Notes under the pieces: generated by a model
The model's database searches: none
Told to the model about the DNA's origin: nothing
What the model saw: the letters and a program-made list of their open reading frames with translations, nothing else
Shown: positions 52,401 through 60,439 of the stretch, piece after piece
Position numbering within the stretch: the first letter of the stretch is position 1
How the letters are laid out: the number at the start of each line of letters is the position of its first letter
Program-made: the position numbers and the translations under genes
Origin: Brachypterus glaber
Taxonomy: Eukaryota; Arthropoda; Insecta; Coleoptera; Kateretidae
Assembly: GCA_958510825.1 (NCBI GenBank)
Contig: OY294044.1
Coordinates: 81,886,895-81,950,894, forward strand
DNA: 64,000 bases
Direction: 5' to 3'

Positions 52401-54283
52401 GTTAATGGTAATTAAACTTATTTTTTTGTGGGTGGATGTTATCGCTAAATATGCAACTTAAACTATTTTTTAGCATATTTTTGATACTTAAGGCTCTTAA
52501 AATATGGGCAAATGCCAAATTAGACTACGAAAAATTTTAACTTTCTCATCAATCAATCACATTTTTTTAAATGGAAAGGGGGTCGTTTGTTACAGCATTT
52601 TAAAGCTTATTAAATTCTCTATTTAACTATATATTTTTAATTTTTTTAAACATTTTTTTTTTGGGTTTAAAATAGGGTTGAAAATGGGTATTTTTGTCAA
52701 AATTTCTTTAAAAAAATCAAACAATTTTTTAAAAATTACTAATTTTGTGATGAAAAAATGTAAATTATACTTTTAAACTAATTATAATTGACATAAATAA
52801 AATTTACAACAAAAAAACTTAAAAAATCGCATTTTTTGGCTCAAATAATTGAAAAATCAAAACCTTAAAAAAATGGTTAAAAAATAAAAAAATATACAGT
52901 CCAATAGAGAATTTTATTTGCTATCTGTTAAAAAAATGTCCCCCCATGCCCCCTGCCCAGGTTTTAGAGCTGAAAGTATCAAATATATGCTAAAAGATAG
53001 TTTAAGTTGTCTTATTTAAGAGTTCTAGATTTGAAGTCGATATCTCAACTCGTTCAAAAGTTAAAAGGGGGGAAAGCTCTGTATAAATGCAATAGCTTGT
53101 AGTAATCAAATTTTAGTAAATTAAAATTATTTAGGCCTCTAGGTATTCTGTATAACGAAATATATATGAAAGACAATCAAAATATACAATAATAGAGAAT
53201 TTAATGAGCCTTAAAATTATGTATCAAAAGACCCCCTTTCTATTTAAAAAATCCCCCCTGTGTCCATTGTGCCCCTAGTAATATCAAATTTATACTAACA
53301 ATTACACTGGTCGACAAATCTGAAGATTTCTCTAACTGAGATTCCAGAAATAGGTTTATACTAATTTTGGGTCGCTAAATCCAAATCCGAAGGCCGTTTG
53401 TCTCCATCATCCTCAGATTTTTTATATCATAAAAAAAGTTAAAATTAGGAAAATCGATTTTGTGTAATTACAAAAAAATGCTTTGACTTATCACATTAAA
53501 ATTAAGTACGGTTAATAGTTATAATATAAGTTATTTATTCCCCTACTTACCCAAAAATACAATTGTGTGTATGTCAGAGGCGTGCGTTCTAAAGTGTTTC
53601 TGTAATGTATTTCTCCAACAAAATTTATGTTTAAGAATTTTACAATTTCGATAAAAAATTATTATTTATTGATTAATTTTACGTAAAAAACTTATTGGAC
53701 CTTTTGATCAAAGGTCAATAGTTTTCAAGAAAAATAGGTTTAAACATATCTCTGCAAGTTCCACTAAGAAAAAAACTGCTGCCAACAAGATAATACTTTC
53801 TCCTATAGGTCTAGGTTTAATGGGTGATGGAGACAAACAGCCTTCGGATTTGGATTCAGCGACCCAAAATTAGTATAAACCTATGTCTGAAATCTCAGTT
53901 AGAGAAATCTTCAGATTTGTCGACCAGTGTTATTTGTGTTCAAATTTCATGTTTATATCTTAAGCCGTTCAAAAGTTAAGGGGGGGGACTTTTGACACGC
54001 ACTGTATATCTTTAAAGCTTGTTATTACCTGAGATTGATGTTGAAGCATGGAAGACGAGGAGGTGCTAATGCCTTTGGTGGACGTGGAGTACACCGTGTG
54101 ACTGGACGAACTGTGTTTTTCCTGGTTGAAAACTCCGCTGGAGGTGACCGTTTGCCGCTGTTGCTGACTTTCCATCGCGGTTTTTTCCGTGCTGAATTTG
54201 TCTGTCATTACTTTCATGTTGGTGTGGGCCATATTTTTGGATTCGGCCTGGCTCAGGTCGCCCGCTTTTAGCAACTTTTGCTC
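32169..54283 (-). CDS. Sarm1: Sarm1/Ect4 TIR-domain NAD+ hydrolase
   Basis: SARM1 is the NAD+-cleaving executioner of axon degeneration. Its ARM domain senses NMN/NAD+, tandem SAM domains form the octamer, and the TIR domain cuts NAD+. Exons are 54029-54283, 47422-48728, 45447-45975, 41081-41247, 33001-33255 and 32169-32655, all phase-compatible. Counting from 54283, the ARM region is about residues 100-440, SAM1 461-520, SAM2 535-600 and TIR 618-752. ARM motif [12 protein letters not shown] matches human [15 protein letters not shown] has [18 protein letters not shown] and [12 protein letters not shown]; the glutamate of RLEAGKF (about residue 655) sits where human has catalytic Glu642. Likely products are ~822 residues ending at the UGA in exon 33001-33255, ~999 by readthrough, or ~914 if that exon is skipped. 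The upstream first exon is uncertain (57.7 or 59.9 kb). Confidence 0.93.
33001..33255 (-). CDS. Sarm1: Sarm1 C-terminal exon with UGA-CUAG stop
   Basis: The acceptor TTGTTTCAG|GTTC gives [20 protein letters not shown] and then a Pro/Ser/Asn-rich tail ending GTSGPLRD at the UGA (33047-33045). The frame stays open after the stop for [14 protein letters not shown] and reaches CCTAG|GTGAGT at 33001, a consensus donor in phase 2. The stop lies 44 nt before the junction, inside the distance usually tolerated by nonsense-mediated decay. The exon is GC-rich and is followed by a phase-compatible coding exon. Confidence 0.85.
   Translation of the reverse strand, partial: VHAWRTQLPKRGEFADESSRPEGRHNPRHPLQPQHGETAPQLPANAQQRFGERKEFGQGHERDFGAAAGLTRWPPCLGNPYSVA
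33041..33047 (-). promoter_or_regulatory. Candidate programmed stop-codon readthrough site UGA-CUAG
   Basis: On the minus strand the stop context reads GGGAUUGACUAGAUGG. UGA followed by CUA(G) is the motif known to give the most efficient readthrough in metazoan genes. Here the downstream frame is open, ends at a donor and joins the last Sarm1 exon in phase. Function is inferred and has not been shown. Confidence 0.6.
33427..33466. repeat. 40-bp perfect palindrome without spacer
   Basis: Twenty bases beginning AATAACGTCGTATGACTGTA are followed directly by their exact inverse. It sits 172 bp upstream of a Sarm1 exon and is followed by a TTATTATTATC repeat run. Confidence 0.9.
33670..34463. 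mobile_element. Nested foldback block in Sarm1 intron
   Basis: The outer arms CACGGCGCGATTTTTTGGGT...GTTATCGAC and inverse (34425-34463) enclose a ~250-bp palindrome (33712-33962, ACGTCCCACATTCAACT and inverse) and a separate 137-bp MITE (33982-34118). Confidence 0.72.
33982..34118. mobile_element. 137-bp MITE
   Basis: TATTGCCCTACTACACTAGA is inverted at the right end (TCTAGCATAGTAGGGCAGTA). AAGCAGTAACTCCATTTG is exactly matched inside. Confidence 0.8.
34944..35864. mobile_element. 0.92-kb CAGGGTGG foldback element with DUF4817-like remnant
   Basis: CAGGGTGGCCCAGACTTAAT is inverted at 35845-35864 and TATA flanks both ends. Arms are at least 240 bp. The right arm contains a further CAGGGTGC end at about 35682, so another element has inserted. 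The centre carries the short frame at 35308. Confidence 0.85.
35308..35397 (+). pseudogene. DUF4817-like helix-turn-helix N-terminus, truncated
   Basis: ATG opens [20 protein letters not shown] and stops after 29 codons. The start resembles insect DUF4817 proteins (F(S/T)xxEYxDMxxxYGxxR), N-terminal HTH domains common in insect transposon-derived genes. The family's ARLAxRLYxERYP continuation is missing, so this is a fragment. Confidence 0.55.
35900..37900. other. AT-rich Sarm1 intron, no gene seen
   Basis: No coding signal was found. Short low-complexity frames only; a locally C/G-rich AGTGGACCCCCCTGGGGGGGAG lies near 37590. Confidence 0.5.
37943..38548. mobile_element. 606-bp foldback element, TSD TA
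   Basis: The left end CATGGTGTTTGCTGTCTTTT pairs with AAAACCGCAAACAACCTG at the right, with TA outside both. Inside, GATTCTACATCACAAAACATG and inverse are near perfect. A related rearranged copy lies at 43190-43735, and the central arms of 6578-9283 share GATTCTACATC...AAGGGAGCTAAG. Confidence 0.8.
39191..39247 (+). pseudogene. Reverse-transcriptase fragment (GIPQGS motif)
   Basis: Plus-strand reading gives [18 protein letters not shown], the RT domain 4 motif of non-LTR retrotransposons (usual G(V/I)PQGSVLGPLLFLLYIND). No open frame extends it. It is an old LINE scrap in a Sarm1 intron. Confidence 0.75.
39660..41005. mobile_element. Foldback element, ~1.35 kb
   Basis: TAAATACTCAACGTTTTTGCAT...TAGTAAACATT at 39705-39770 is inverted at 40925-40980. 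ACTGAGGCGTATAGTGCAAG at 39808 pairs with 40894-40915. A partial copy of the GGGAACRTTCAAG MITE lies inside at 40607. Confidence 0.7.
41081..41247 (-). CDS. Sarm1: Sarm1 TIR C-half exon
   Basis: Codes [20 protein letters not shown] through [20 protein letters not shown] to CVDKLE plus AG (phase 2), matching human [20 protein letters not shown]...KWSHEYQEATIEKI. The acceptor is TTTGTTTCAG|GAA and the donor GAAAG|GTAATT. Both later exons begin so that Arg-Phe follows. Confidence 0.94.
41336..41566. mobile_element. ~230-bp MITE next to a Sarm1 exon
   Basis: TTCAACTGACATTGTGAGATT...AATTGTCAGTATATTTT is inverted at 41520-41566. It lies about 90 bp upstream of the TIR exon acceptor, in the transcribed intron. 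Confidence 0.8.
42154..43044. mobile_element. 891-bp foldback element, TSD CTAA
   Basis: The ends CACGGTGGGCTTTAAGCTTA and inverse are flanked by CTAA (42150-42153 and 43045-43048). The outer ~155 bp are nearly identical between arms, so it is young. A third copy of the same end (GTTATGGGGTGTTCGATTTT ... CCCACCGTG) lies inside at 42405-42462, with its own inverted partner at about 42642-42720. Confidence 0.87.
43190..43735. mobile_element. Rearranged copy of the 37943-38548 family
   Basis: It contains GAAGGGCCGCAGCTCCCTTA, TTTCCGGCCCAACCTTTATAG and TTTTAACGTAGAATCA, matching inverted segments of the other copy, and ends AACCCTGTATA. Confidence 0.6.
44212..44905 (-). pseudogene. LINE reverse-transcriptase fragment (FADDT) split by a MITE
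   Basis: The minus strand reads [25 protein letters not shown], the RT motif C, then after a 186-bp palindromic insertion [16 protein letters not shown] and [20 protein letters not shown], the usual downstream GVxxDxxLxWxxHI region of Jockey/CR1-like elements. Several frame breaks make it dead. Confidence 0.75.
44467..44652. mobile_element. 186-bp palindromic MITE inside the LINE fragment
   Basis: ATTGCTAAAACACCCTAAGT is inverted at the right end. The inner arms GAGTAAATACTTGTTT and AACAAGTTACTCAAAT pair. It interrupts the reverse-transcriptase reading frame and so is younger. Confidence 0.85.
45447..45975 (-). CDS. Sarm1: Sarm1 SAM2 and TIR N-half exon
   Basis: Codes SAM2 (about 65 residues from [20 protein letters not shown]) and the first part of TIR, ending KKDWIHR. 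The acceptor is GTTTACAG|ATTC (phase 2, AG|A = Arg) and the donor CACAGA|GTAGGT (phase 0). The catalytic-site segment [12 protein letters not shown] is intact and so is the SYRR beta-A motif, so the enzyme looks active. Confidence 0.94.
46412..47121. mobile_element. Foldback MITE family A, copy 2 (complete)
   Basis: CAGAGCGGTCCAAAAGTCGA at the left is inverted as TTGACTTTTGGACCGCACTG at the right, preceded by an (AT)n run. Arms exceed 180 bp. It is the best-preserved of three copies and lies in the Sarm1 intron between the SAM1 and TIR exons. Confidence 0.87.
47422..48728 (-). CDS. Sarm1: Sarm1 ARM and SAM1 exon
   Basis: One 1307-nt exon codes [20 protein letters not shown] onward. The acceptor is TCGTTACAG|TATCGC and the donor AAAAAG|GTGAGT (phase 2). 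It holds the whole ARM domain, including [17 protein letters not shown] and [14 protein letters not shown], residues near the NAD+/NMN allosteric pocket. SAM1 follows ([18 protein letters not shown] to [11 protein letters not shown]). It is clearly GC-richer than its flanks. The long plus-strand open frames over it are shadows. Confidence 0.95.
48800..49640. other. Sarm1 intron, no gene seen
   Basis: AT-rich DNA with a TATATATA run near 49345. GTGCCATCTATTGTTTA at 49297 and CTCCATCTATTGTTAAA at 49485 are a short repeated motif. No coding signal. Confidence 0.45.
49756..49895. mobile_element. Small GC-rich palindromic element
   Basis: AAAAAGTATAGTCTACAACAC...GGAATAGTCATTCCGC pairs with GCGGAATATTGTCTATTCC...ATATACTATACTTTT. 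The centre is TCATACTCGCCTGCCGGCTCGTATGA. Confidence 0.65.
50222..50668. mobile_element. ~447-bp near-perfect palindrome with hammerhead-like motif
   Basis: Both arms run from AATAAAAGGATTTTTTAGTA to a centre near 50445 with few mismatches. Each arm carries CTCCTGATGATGCCTAGTGAGGCGAAAC (in two parts: CTGATGAT, then GCCTAGTGAGGC and GAAAC), a hairpin also seen at the ends of Penelope-like and similar retroelements. Confidence 0.8.
50970..51580. mobile_element. Foldback element with internal 59-bp duplication
   Basis: CAAAGAACTTTTACCTCAAG at 50978 is inverted at 51560-51580, and GTTTACACTTAGTAC pairs with the AGCGATACTTATGTTTACAC region. Confidence 0.6.
51091..51208 (+). repeat. Perfect 59-bp tandem duplication
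   Basis: AGTACGCGTAAAGAGAGAGA through ATGTCGTAAACTTTG occurs twice in a row (51091-51149, 51150-51208) without a visible mismatch, so it is recent. Confidence 0.88.
51849..52290 (+). mobile_element. LINE 3' end (RT C-terminus with ATT tail)
   Basis: The plus frame reads [13 protein letters not shown], then [20 protein letters not shown] and [20 protein letters not shown], the thumb/C-terminal region of an insect non-LTR retrotransposon. Stop is at 52178, then a short 3' UTR and (ATT)n at about 52270-52288. It is heavily 5'-truncated and in a Sarm1 intron. Confidence 0.75.
52430..54007. mobile_element. Foldback MITE family A, copies 3 and 4, with nested insertion
   Basis: 52440-53090 matches copy 2 but both ends are eroded. 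Part of a further copy runs from about 53180 to its end at 54007 (GACTTTTGACACGCACTG), interrupted by the element at 53315. The end is only about 22 bp from the Sarm1 exon donor at 54029. Confidence 0.75.
53315..53929. mobile_element. 615-bp element CACTGGTCGAC, TSD TTA
   Basis: CACTGGTCGACAAATCTGAA is inverted at the right end. TTA flanks both sides (53312-53314 and 53930-53932). Arms of ~110 bp include GGTCGCTAAATCCAAATCCG. The 3-bp duplication and CACTG end suggest a CACTA- or Harbinger-like mobiliser, as an inference. Confidence 0.85.
54029..54283 (-). CDS. Sarm1: Sarm1 N-terminal low-complexity exon
   Basis: Codes 85 residues rich in Ser, Gln and Thr, including ATG-free opening [20 protein letters not shown] and a Ser tract before LQHQSQ. 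The acceptor is TTTGATTGCAG|GAG and the donor TCTCAG|GTAATA. Both ends are phase 0, fitting the ARM exon. It is probably a disordered N-terminal region. A transposon end lies only ~22 bp inside the downstream intron. Confidence 0.75.
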
Positions 54284-54959
54284 CTGCAATCAAATTGCGA
54301 ATGTTTAGTGTTGTGAACTTTTATGATTACAGATGTGTGTTAATTCTCGATAGTAAACAAGTTGATAAGGTGGAAACATGTGGAGGGAGCTCGGCAAATT
54401 GTTGGGTAATTCCCGAAACTTTTGCCTGTACGACGAGACTATAAAATTGCCTTTTTAATTGTAATTTTCTCGAAAACGGTTGGTCCTACGCCGTAGCTAC
54501 GGTGTGACAAAGATTACCTGTTATATGTATTTTTAATTAAAGATCTAATTCTATATCTAAGCGGGCTAAGGCTAAGAGAGTTTAGTATGTATGTAGGGAG
54601 ATACCCATAAATGGCATACTTTTCTTTAAACGGCTGCCAAAATTTTATTTTTAATCTTATAAGTATTTTGCTTTCCAATTTTGAAAATTATCAAAATTTT
54701 GGAGAGCCTTTAATTCGTGCAAAAATTTTCAATTTTTTTTGCATATTTTTGCATATTATGACGTTTTATGTCGATATAAATCAAGCAAAAAAAAATTATC
54801 GGTCGATCGGTCTGTCCGGGAAATCTTGTGGGCACGATAACTTAACAACGCTTTAATCCAGAGACTTGAAATTTGGCATACATGTATGTTACCAAAAGTT
54901 CTCGCTCGGGATTTTTATTGGTGAACATTTAGGTGCGGCAAGGGGGAAAAATGGGGAAA

Positions 54960-55740
54960 AATACAGTTTTTTACAGAAATTTGAAAATTGCTATAGAGGG
55001 GTTTTTAAGGTCTGAAATTTAATCTGATAATAAAATATTTCTAACTCAACCCCCGCAGGGATGAGGGGGTATTTTTTTAATATATTTTCAATATTTTTGT
55101 CAAAATTGGTATATAGGGGTGTTTGGGGTCGAAGAATATGAATCTGATAATAAAGTTTTTTCAAATTTCACCACCTGAGGCGCGGGGGGTAGTTTTTATA
55201 AAAAACTGGTATATTGGACTTTTTGAGGTTGCTGAAAGTAAATCTGATAATAAAAAAATTCTAAATCCACCCCCTGAGGGGCGGGGGTAGTTTTCGTGAA
55301 AATTGGTATATTGGGGTTTTTGAACTGGCTCAAAGTGAAGCTGATTATAAAAAAAATCTTACTCCACCCCCGAAGGAGCGGGGTGTAGTTTTCGTGAAAA
55401 TTGGTATATTGGGTTTTTTCAGGTTGCTGAAAGTGAATCTGATAATAAAAAAATTCTTACTCCACCCTCTGAGGGACAGTGGGTAGTTTTCTTGAAAATT
55501 TATATATTCGGGTTTTTGAGGACGCTAAAACTGAACCTTATAATAAAATTTTTCTAACTCCACCCCCTTAGGGGCGGGGGTAGTTTTCGTGAAAATTGGT
55601 GTATTGGGTTTTTGAGGTTGCTGAAAGTGAATCTGATAATAAAAAAATTCTAACCACACCACCTAAGGGGCGGGGGGTAGTTTTCGTGAAAAGTGGTATA
55701 TTTTTAAGGTTGCTAAAAGTGAATCTGATAAGAAAAAATC
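54960..55740 (+). repeat. ~100-bp minisatellite, eight units
   Basis: The unit contains GCTGAAAGTGAATCTGATAAT, CTCCACCCCCTGAGGGGCGG and GTAGTTTTCGTGAAAATTGG. The core CTGATAATAAA recurs at about 55023, 55142, 55240, 55341, 55438, 55537, 55631 and 55724. It lies in the first Sarm1 intron. Confidence 0.88.
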
Positions 55741-55999
55741 AATTTCACGCGCAGAGATGAAAAATGGGAAAGCTTTTTTACTGGGCAGTGTATTTTTTTT
55801 TAGTTATTATATTTGGAAATAAAAGAACACAGTTAAACCTAAATTATATTTGTGAGGCGGAAAGGAAAAAGGGACCTCTTGTCTGCGATGTCAATTTTTC
55901 AGTACAGTCGAAATTAGTAGTTTGGATAAAAATTCTCGATTTTCCGATTTTTGCCATTTCTTAAAGTTCAATTTGTCCTTTAGAAGTTGTAATCGATAA

Positions 56000-56512
56000 C
56001 AAAACCTTTTGTTTCATACCTTAATTATTTTTAATGTAAAAAATAAAGATTCTGTGTTGTTTTGAATTTTTAAGTGTTTTTCTCAGAACGCCCGTTTTCA
56101 TTTTATAAAATTCAAATGCCCGTAAAAAAATTCATAGAGACATGATTTCTGCACCAAATTGTTCAGAATTTAAAGCTTTTTGAACATATGGAAGGGGGTA
56201 AAAACTATGACTTTTTGTGATAGTTTAACAAAACAAAAAGTATTGCTAGTAGTAACGGAATTTCCCTGGGATAAGTAAAATCAAATGGAAAATATTTACC
56301 CATAAATTAAAAAATTAAAAAAAAACACACAATAGAATCTACATCCTCGTTTACGTTGACTTGAAAAAATACGCGTAGGTGCGCCTCTATATTTATTTAA
56401 AATTAAATAGAAACTAGATAAATTTTCTACATTATGTGTATATTTTTTTGCATAAATACTGTTAAATTTGATATTGTAAGTAATAAAGCTATCTAAATAA
56501 ACATTCTAAATT

Positions 56513-56547
<35 letters not shown>

Positions 56548-57240
56548 CCACTTTATTTCAAAATAACAGAACGAATATACAGAGGCATGGTCTACATAGA
56601 CTCCTGTGAACATGAAATACGTCCGAAAAGAGAATATACATATAATTTTTACCAATTTTGAAAATATCAACAAATAAATAAATAAAATTAAAGACGTTAG
56701 GATATGTAAAGTAAAAAGAATCTTATCTTGTAATATTATCGAAATATTCAGAGATATTGTAAGGCTCTAAGTTAATTAAAATTGTTAAGATTCGTTTTTT
56801 ATAAATAAATACAAATACACACAGTAAAAAAGGCATGGTAAAAATATTTGACAAGTGGTAAAAATCGAGTGTTAATTTTTACACATAAAAAATTTAGTGT
56901 ATTATTTTAGACTCGCTTTACACTCAAACTGGTACATTTATCACACTCACAAAAGTGTAAATACTATTTCCGCAGCAGAGGGTTAAAAAAAGAGGTAAAC
57001 TTACTATAAATCAAAATCTTTTTAACAAGTTTCAGTGTAAAATTTACCAATCATAGTGCTAAATTTACACCCAGGAAATAATGTTTACCATTATTTTATT
57101 GTAAGCTATGGCTGTGAATTACTAGTGTAAATATTATTCACACAAGTGTAAAAATTACCACTCCTAAAATGTTTTTTACTACCATTTTTTACTGTGCATT
57201 GACAAAACTTTTTCCTACAACCTAGTTAGTAGTTAGTGCT
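56000..57240. other. AT-rich DNA with an (AAT)n run, no gene seen
   Basis: A trinucleotide run of about ten AAT units sits at 56515-56546. The rest has no recognisable coding potential; 56880-57190 has repeated TTTACACT / AGTGTAAA motifs. Confidence 0.5.
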
Positions 57241-57606
57241 TATTTTCCACCCGCTTCCATGATAGCGGTCGGAAAGTGGCAGTCAGCTGCTGTCAGAAAA
57301 CAAGTGAACGTCAAACACAAAACGTCAAATTAATAACATTAATTTTAAGACATTTTTTACGTTTTTTTTTTATATTGGTGTTAGGTCGTAGGAAAAATAG
57401 TATACGCACCTCGAAGCAAACCTATTTCAGTGCACTTCGTGCTTTGAAAATTAGATGCGCTTACTCGGTGCGTAATATACCTACTATTTTTTAGTTTACT
57501 TAAAATTATAGTTATTGTTTATGGTAAACTTATTAGTTGTTATAATTATTTTATCAAAGTCTAAAGTATTAATAAATACATGAATTTTGTTTGTTGCATT
57601 GTTTAC

Positions 57607-57732
57607 ATTTTTGGATAAATTTAGCCTTAACTTTGGTGGAGTATGAACTGTAGTCACGGTCACTCTTTGCGGTTTTGAATTAAACTCGTTCATTTTGAAT
57701 AAACCCTTTTTAACCGGCCACGGAGCGGACAT
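57607..57732 (-). CDS. Candidate Sarm1 first coding exon A
   Basis: ATG at 57732 opens MSAPWPVKKGLFKMNEFNSK and continues for 42 codons to AAAAAT|GTAAAC in phase 0, which fits the phase 0 acceptor at 54283. Composition is more protein-like than the flanks (Pro and Thr rich, THTPPKL-type). I recognise no homologue, so the assignment rests on phase and position. Confidence 0.4.
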
Positions 57733-58068
57733 TATTAAATTACCCGGTTTTTAACCATTAACGCACTATTTCAAATTGCATATTTTCGAATAAATTTTCG
57801 TACAGGCAAACTTTTGCGACACTTTCGTTTAAAAAATCGCTCACAACTAACAAGCATCGGATAGAATTGGAGCATTTCCAAATATAACATTAGGATTGAT
57901 TTGTACAAATAGGAAAAACTTGTTTTAACAATTTTTAATGCATAATACAACAGTTAGTTTTGGACCAATTAAAAAAATACTGCTAGAAGTTATGGCAGAA
58001 TTGTGAAAAAATAATAATAATTCATGCTATTATCTTTTAGTTATTATAATAAAAAAGAAAGCAGTTAA

Positions 58069-58213
58069 GGGAACGTTCAAGTATTACGTAACGTTCCTAG
58101 GGGGTGGGGGTCATTTTGGAGTGTTACGCTCATGGTATAGCAAATAGCGTTACAGGGGAGGGTGGGGGTGCAAAATGATCAAAATTTGCGTTACGTAATA
58201 CTTGAACGTTCCC
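58069..58213. mobile_element. 145-bp MITE GGGAACGTTCAAGTATTACG, complete copy
   Basis: The left end is exactly inverted at the right (CGTAATACTTGAACGTTCCC). Single-ended partial copies are at 25893 and 40607, making a three-member family in this window. Confidence 0.88.
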
Positions 58214-58499
58214 AAAGCCAAAATTAAAAAAAAAGACTAATATTTTTATTTTAAATTCTGTCTAAATAATAATAGTAGTTAATGATACAAATTCCTCACC
58301 CGTATTTAAAAATAAGTAAAGCTATGAAGGGAAACAAAAGAACCATACTATGATCAGCATGGGTAATTACGATTAATTTTACTTCCCATCAAAATTTCTT
58401 GGTACAAAAACAACCAAAAAAGAACTCGAATAACAGAAGTTCGTCAATTTAAACATTAAAAAGGTCAGGAGGTAAAAGGCCTTCTGGACGAACCCCAAT

Positions 58500-58580
58500 T
58501 CCAGTAAGTTAAGTTTTAGTATTTTTTGAGTAAAGCGTCGTGATGAATTTTATAGAAAGCCTTTTTAAGATCTGGAAAGC
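58500..58580 (-). pseudogene. RT fragment (motif A region)
   Basis: The minus strand reads DLKKAFYKIHHDALLKKY then stop, matching RT motif A of non-LTR elements (DLSKAFDTVDHxxLLxKL). Confidence 0.65.
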
Positions 58581-58839
58581 ATTAACAATAAAAAGTTTTT
58601 TATAATGCCTAAATATCAATAATATAACCACGATATTTTTATAAGCAAATTCAATTTGTATTATTTAAGAAATTAGAGGTTTGAGACCGCAATAACCGTC
58701 TAACCGACATTGTAAAATGACAGTAAGTTACAGAACATTTTACCCAATATCTTTTAAAGGAATTCAATTAAAGATTACATTTTTTGTACATATTCTGTAC
58801 ATGAACAAGTGAAATAAATGCCTAATTTTATACCTTTAT

Positions 58840-59350
58840 AAAAATCAAAATTTAATAGTATACAGTTCTTATGATTATCATAAACGTTCAAATACAAACA
58901 AAAATGCCACTATTCTAAAAACCAAGCAAAAAATGGGTCAAAAGAACTTTATGTATAACCTTGTAAAGCTATATAATCTGCTTCCAAATGAAGTAAAAAA
59001 GAAAATGTCTTTTTCTAATAAAATATTTATTAAATATGTTAAAAACATTTTACTTATGTTGCTGTTCTTAATTAGTAATATTTATCTACTCATATCCAAT
59101 AAAAATACTCAGGTAAAAATTTATAAATTTTATAATATTGTTTACTAATTACATAACTTTATATTTATCTTATATTAAGGGACCGCATACAAGCTCGACT
59201 TTGGCGGTTTTTTATTTTAGGATTAATTTTAGTATAATACTTTAATAATGTATATTTTATTTTGTTAATTTTGTATGATTTTGGTTAAATAAAAACTATG
59301 TATCTATCAACAATTCACAATGTGGGTCTATAATAATAATAATTATTATT
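58840..59350 (+). mobile_element. LINE 3' end (RT C-terminus)
   Basis: The plus frame includes YNLVKLYNLLPNEVKKKMSF, the typical LYNxLPxEIK end of Jockey-like RT proteins. An AT-rich tail with AATAATAATAATTATTATT follows at about 59332. Confidence 0.6.
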
Positions 59351-59397
59351 GCATAACACCTCCCAATTATAATTTAGATGAAATCTAATCTAATCGG

Positions 59398-59462
59398 GTT
59401 TTAGTAGTTTTTTAAGTAAAGCTTCGTGATAAACATCATCGAAGAGCCAGAAAGCATTAACG
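59398..59462 (-). pseudogene. RT fragment (motif A), second copy
   Basis: The minus strand reads NAFWLFDDVYHEALLKKLLK, related in DNA to 58500-58580. The two copies flank the plus-strand LINE tail, which probably inserted into an older minus-strand LINE. Confidence 0.6.
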
Positions 59463-59716
59463 ATTTTTTTTTATTTATATAAAATATTTTAGTTTCTTTT
59501 AAAAGGTTTGGAAGTCCCAACAATCTTTTTAGGCTCAATTTATTAAAAAAAATATAAAATTATCTACTAAATAGATTAAAAAAAATTAAGTGCAGCTAAA
59601 AGGTAAACTAATATTTGTTTCATTTTGTATGAACCGTCTAAAATAATGTTGGAACTGAGTTAAAATCGTGGATTTTTTAAAATAAATTTTTGTATAATTT
59701 TGTGTTGTTCACTTAC

Positions 59717-59857
59717 GTTGGGTATATATAAAACAATAGATTTTCCGAACATATTTTGTTTGGCTTTTCTGTTCCAATTTTTCAAAATTAACCACATCTT
59801 TTTAGAAAAGTAGGCAATCACCACAAAAACACCGCACAACAAACAATTTCGAAACAA
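59717..59857 (-). CDS. Candidate alternative first exon B with hydrophobic start
   Basis: ATG at 59857 gives about 47 codons: a hydrophobic stretch (LLCGVFVVIAY) followed by a basic KKMWLILKNWNRKAK segment. It then meets a good donor AAC|GTAAGT near 59717 in phase 0. It could splice to the Sarm1 exon at 54283. Human SARM1 also begins with a hydrophobic and basic targeting segment, but there is no alignable similarity. It may instead belong to an unrelated minus-strand gene. Confidence 0.35.
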
Positions 59858-60439
59858 TATTTTACACGTTTTCGAATTTTTGCAAAAAATCGTAAAAATA
59901 ATTTTTTGATTTTTTTTTTGCAGTTGTGAATCGTTTGATAATCACCGTACGTCTGGCGGTAATTAAAACTGACTGGGTAAGTAATATTAAATCATTAAAT
60001 ACAAAACTGTAAGGGTCAGCATACGTGTGTTGTAACTCTAAACCATAAGTGTCACCTGACACTATAGACATTGTATTTTCTTTTCATTTTTGCATTGACG
60101 ACCTAACACGGAGAGGCTTATCTTTTACCGAGAATTTTTTTTGTGGCAGATATAATTTTTTCCTACGACCCCCTTTGAAGATGACATTTAGTACACTCTT
60201 TTGTTCTTTAGAAAACGCCTCATATCACCCTAGTTTGATATTTAAATATGTTGGTTTGCCTAATTTTATATAGATATTTACGTTGTAAATTCTACGAATT
60301 TTACTCACCTCGTTCTGTATGCCATTTTTCACCTTTCATGACAATCTTTTCTGATATATTTTATGTTTTTTGTCCAAATATTTCTGTTTTTCATGACAAA
60401 AATCAAAACTATATATAGTTATAACCTTACTATTTTGAG

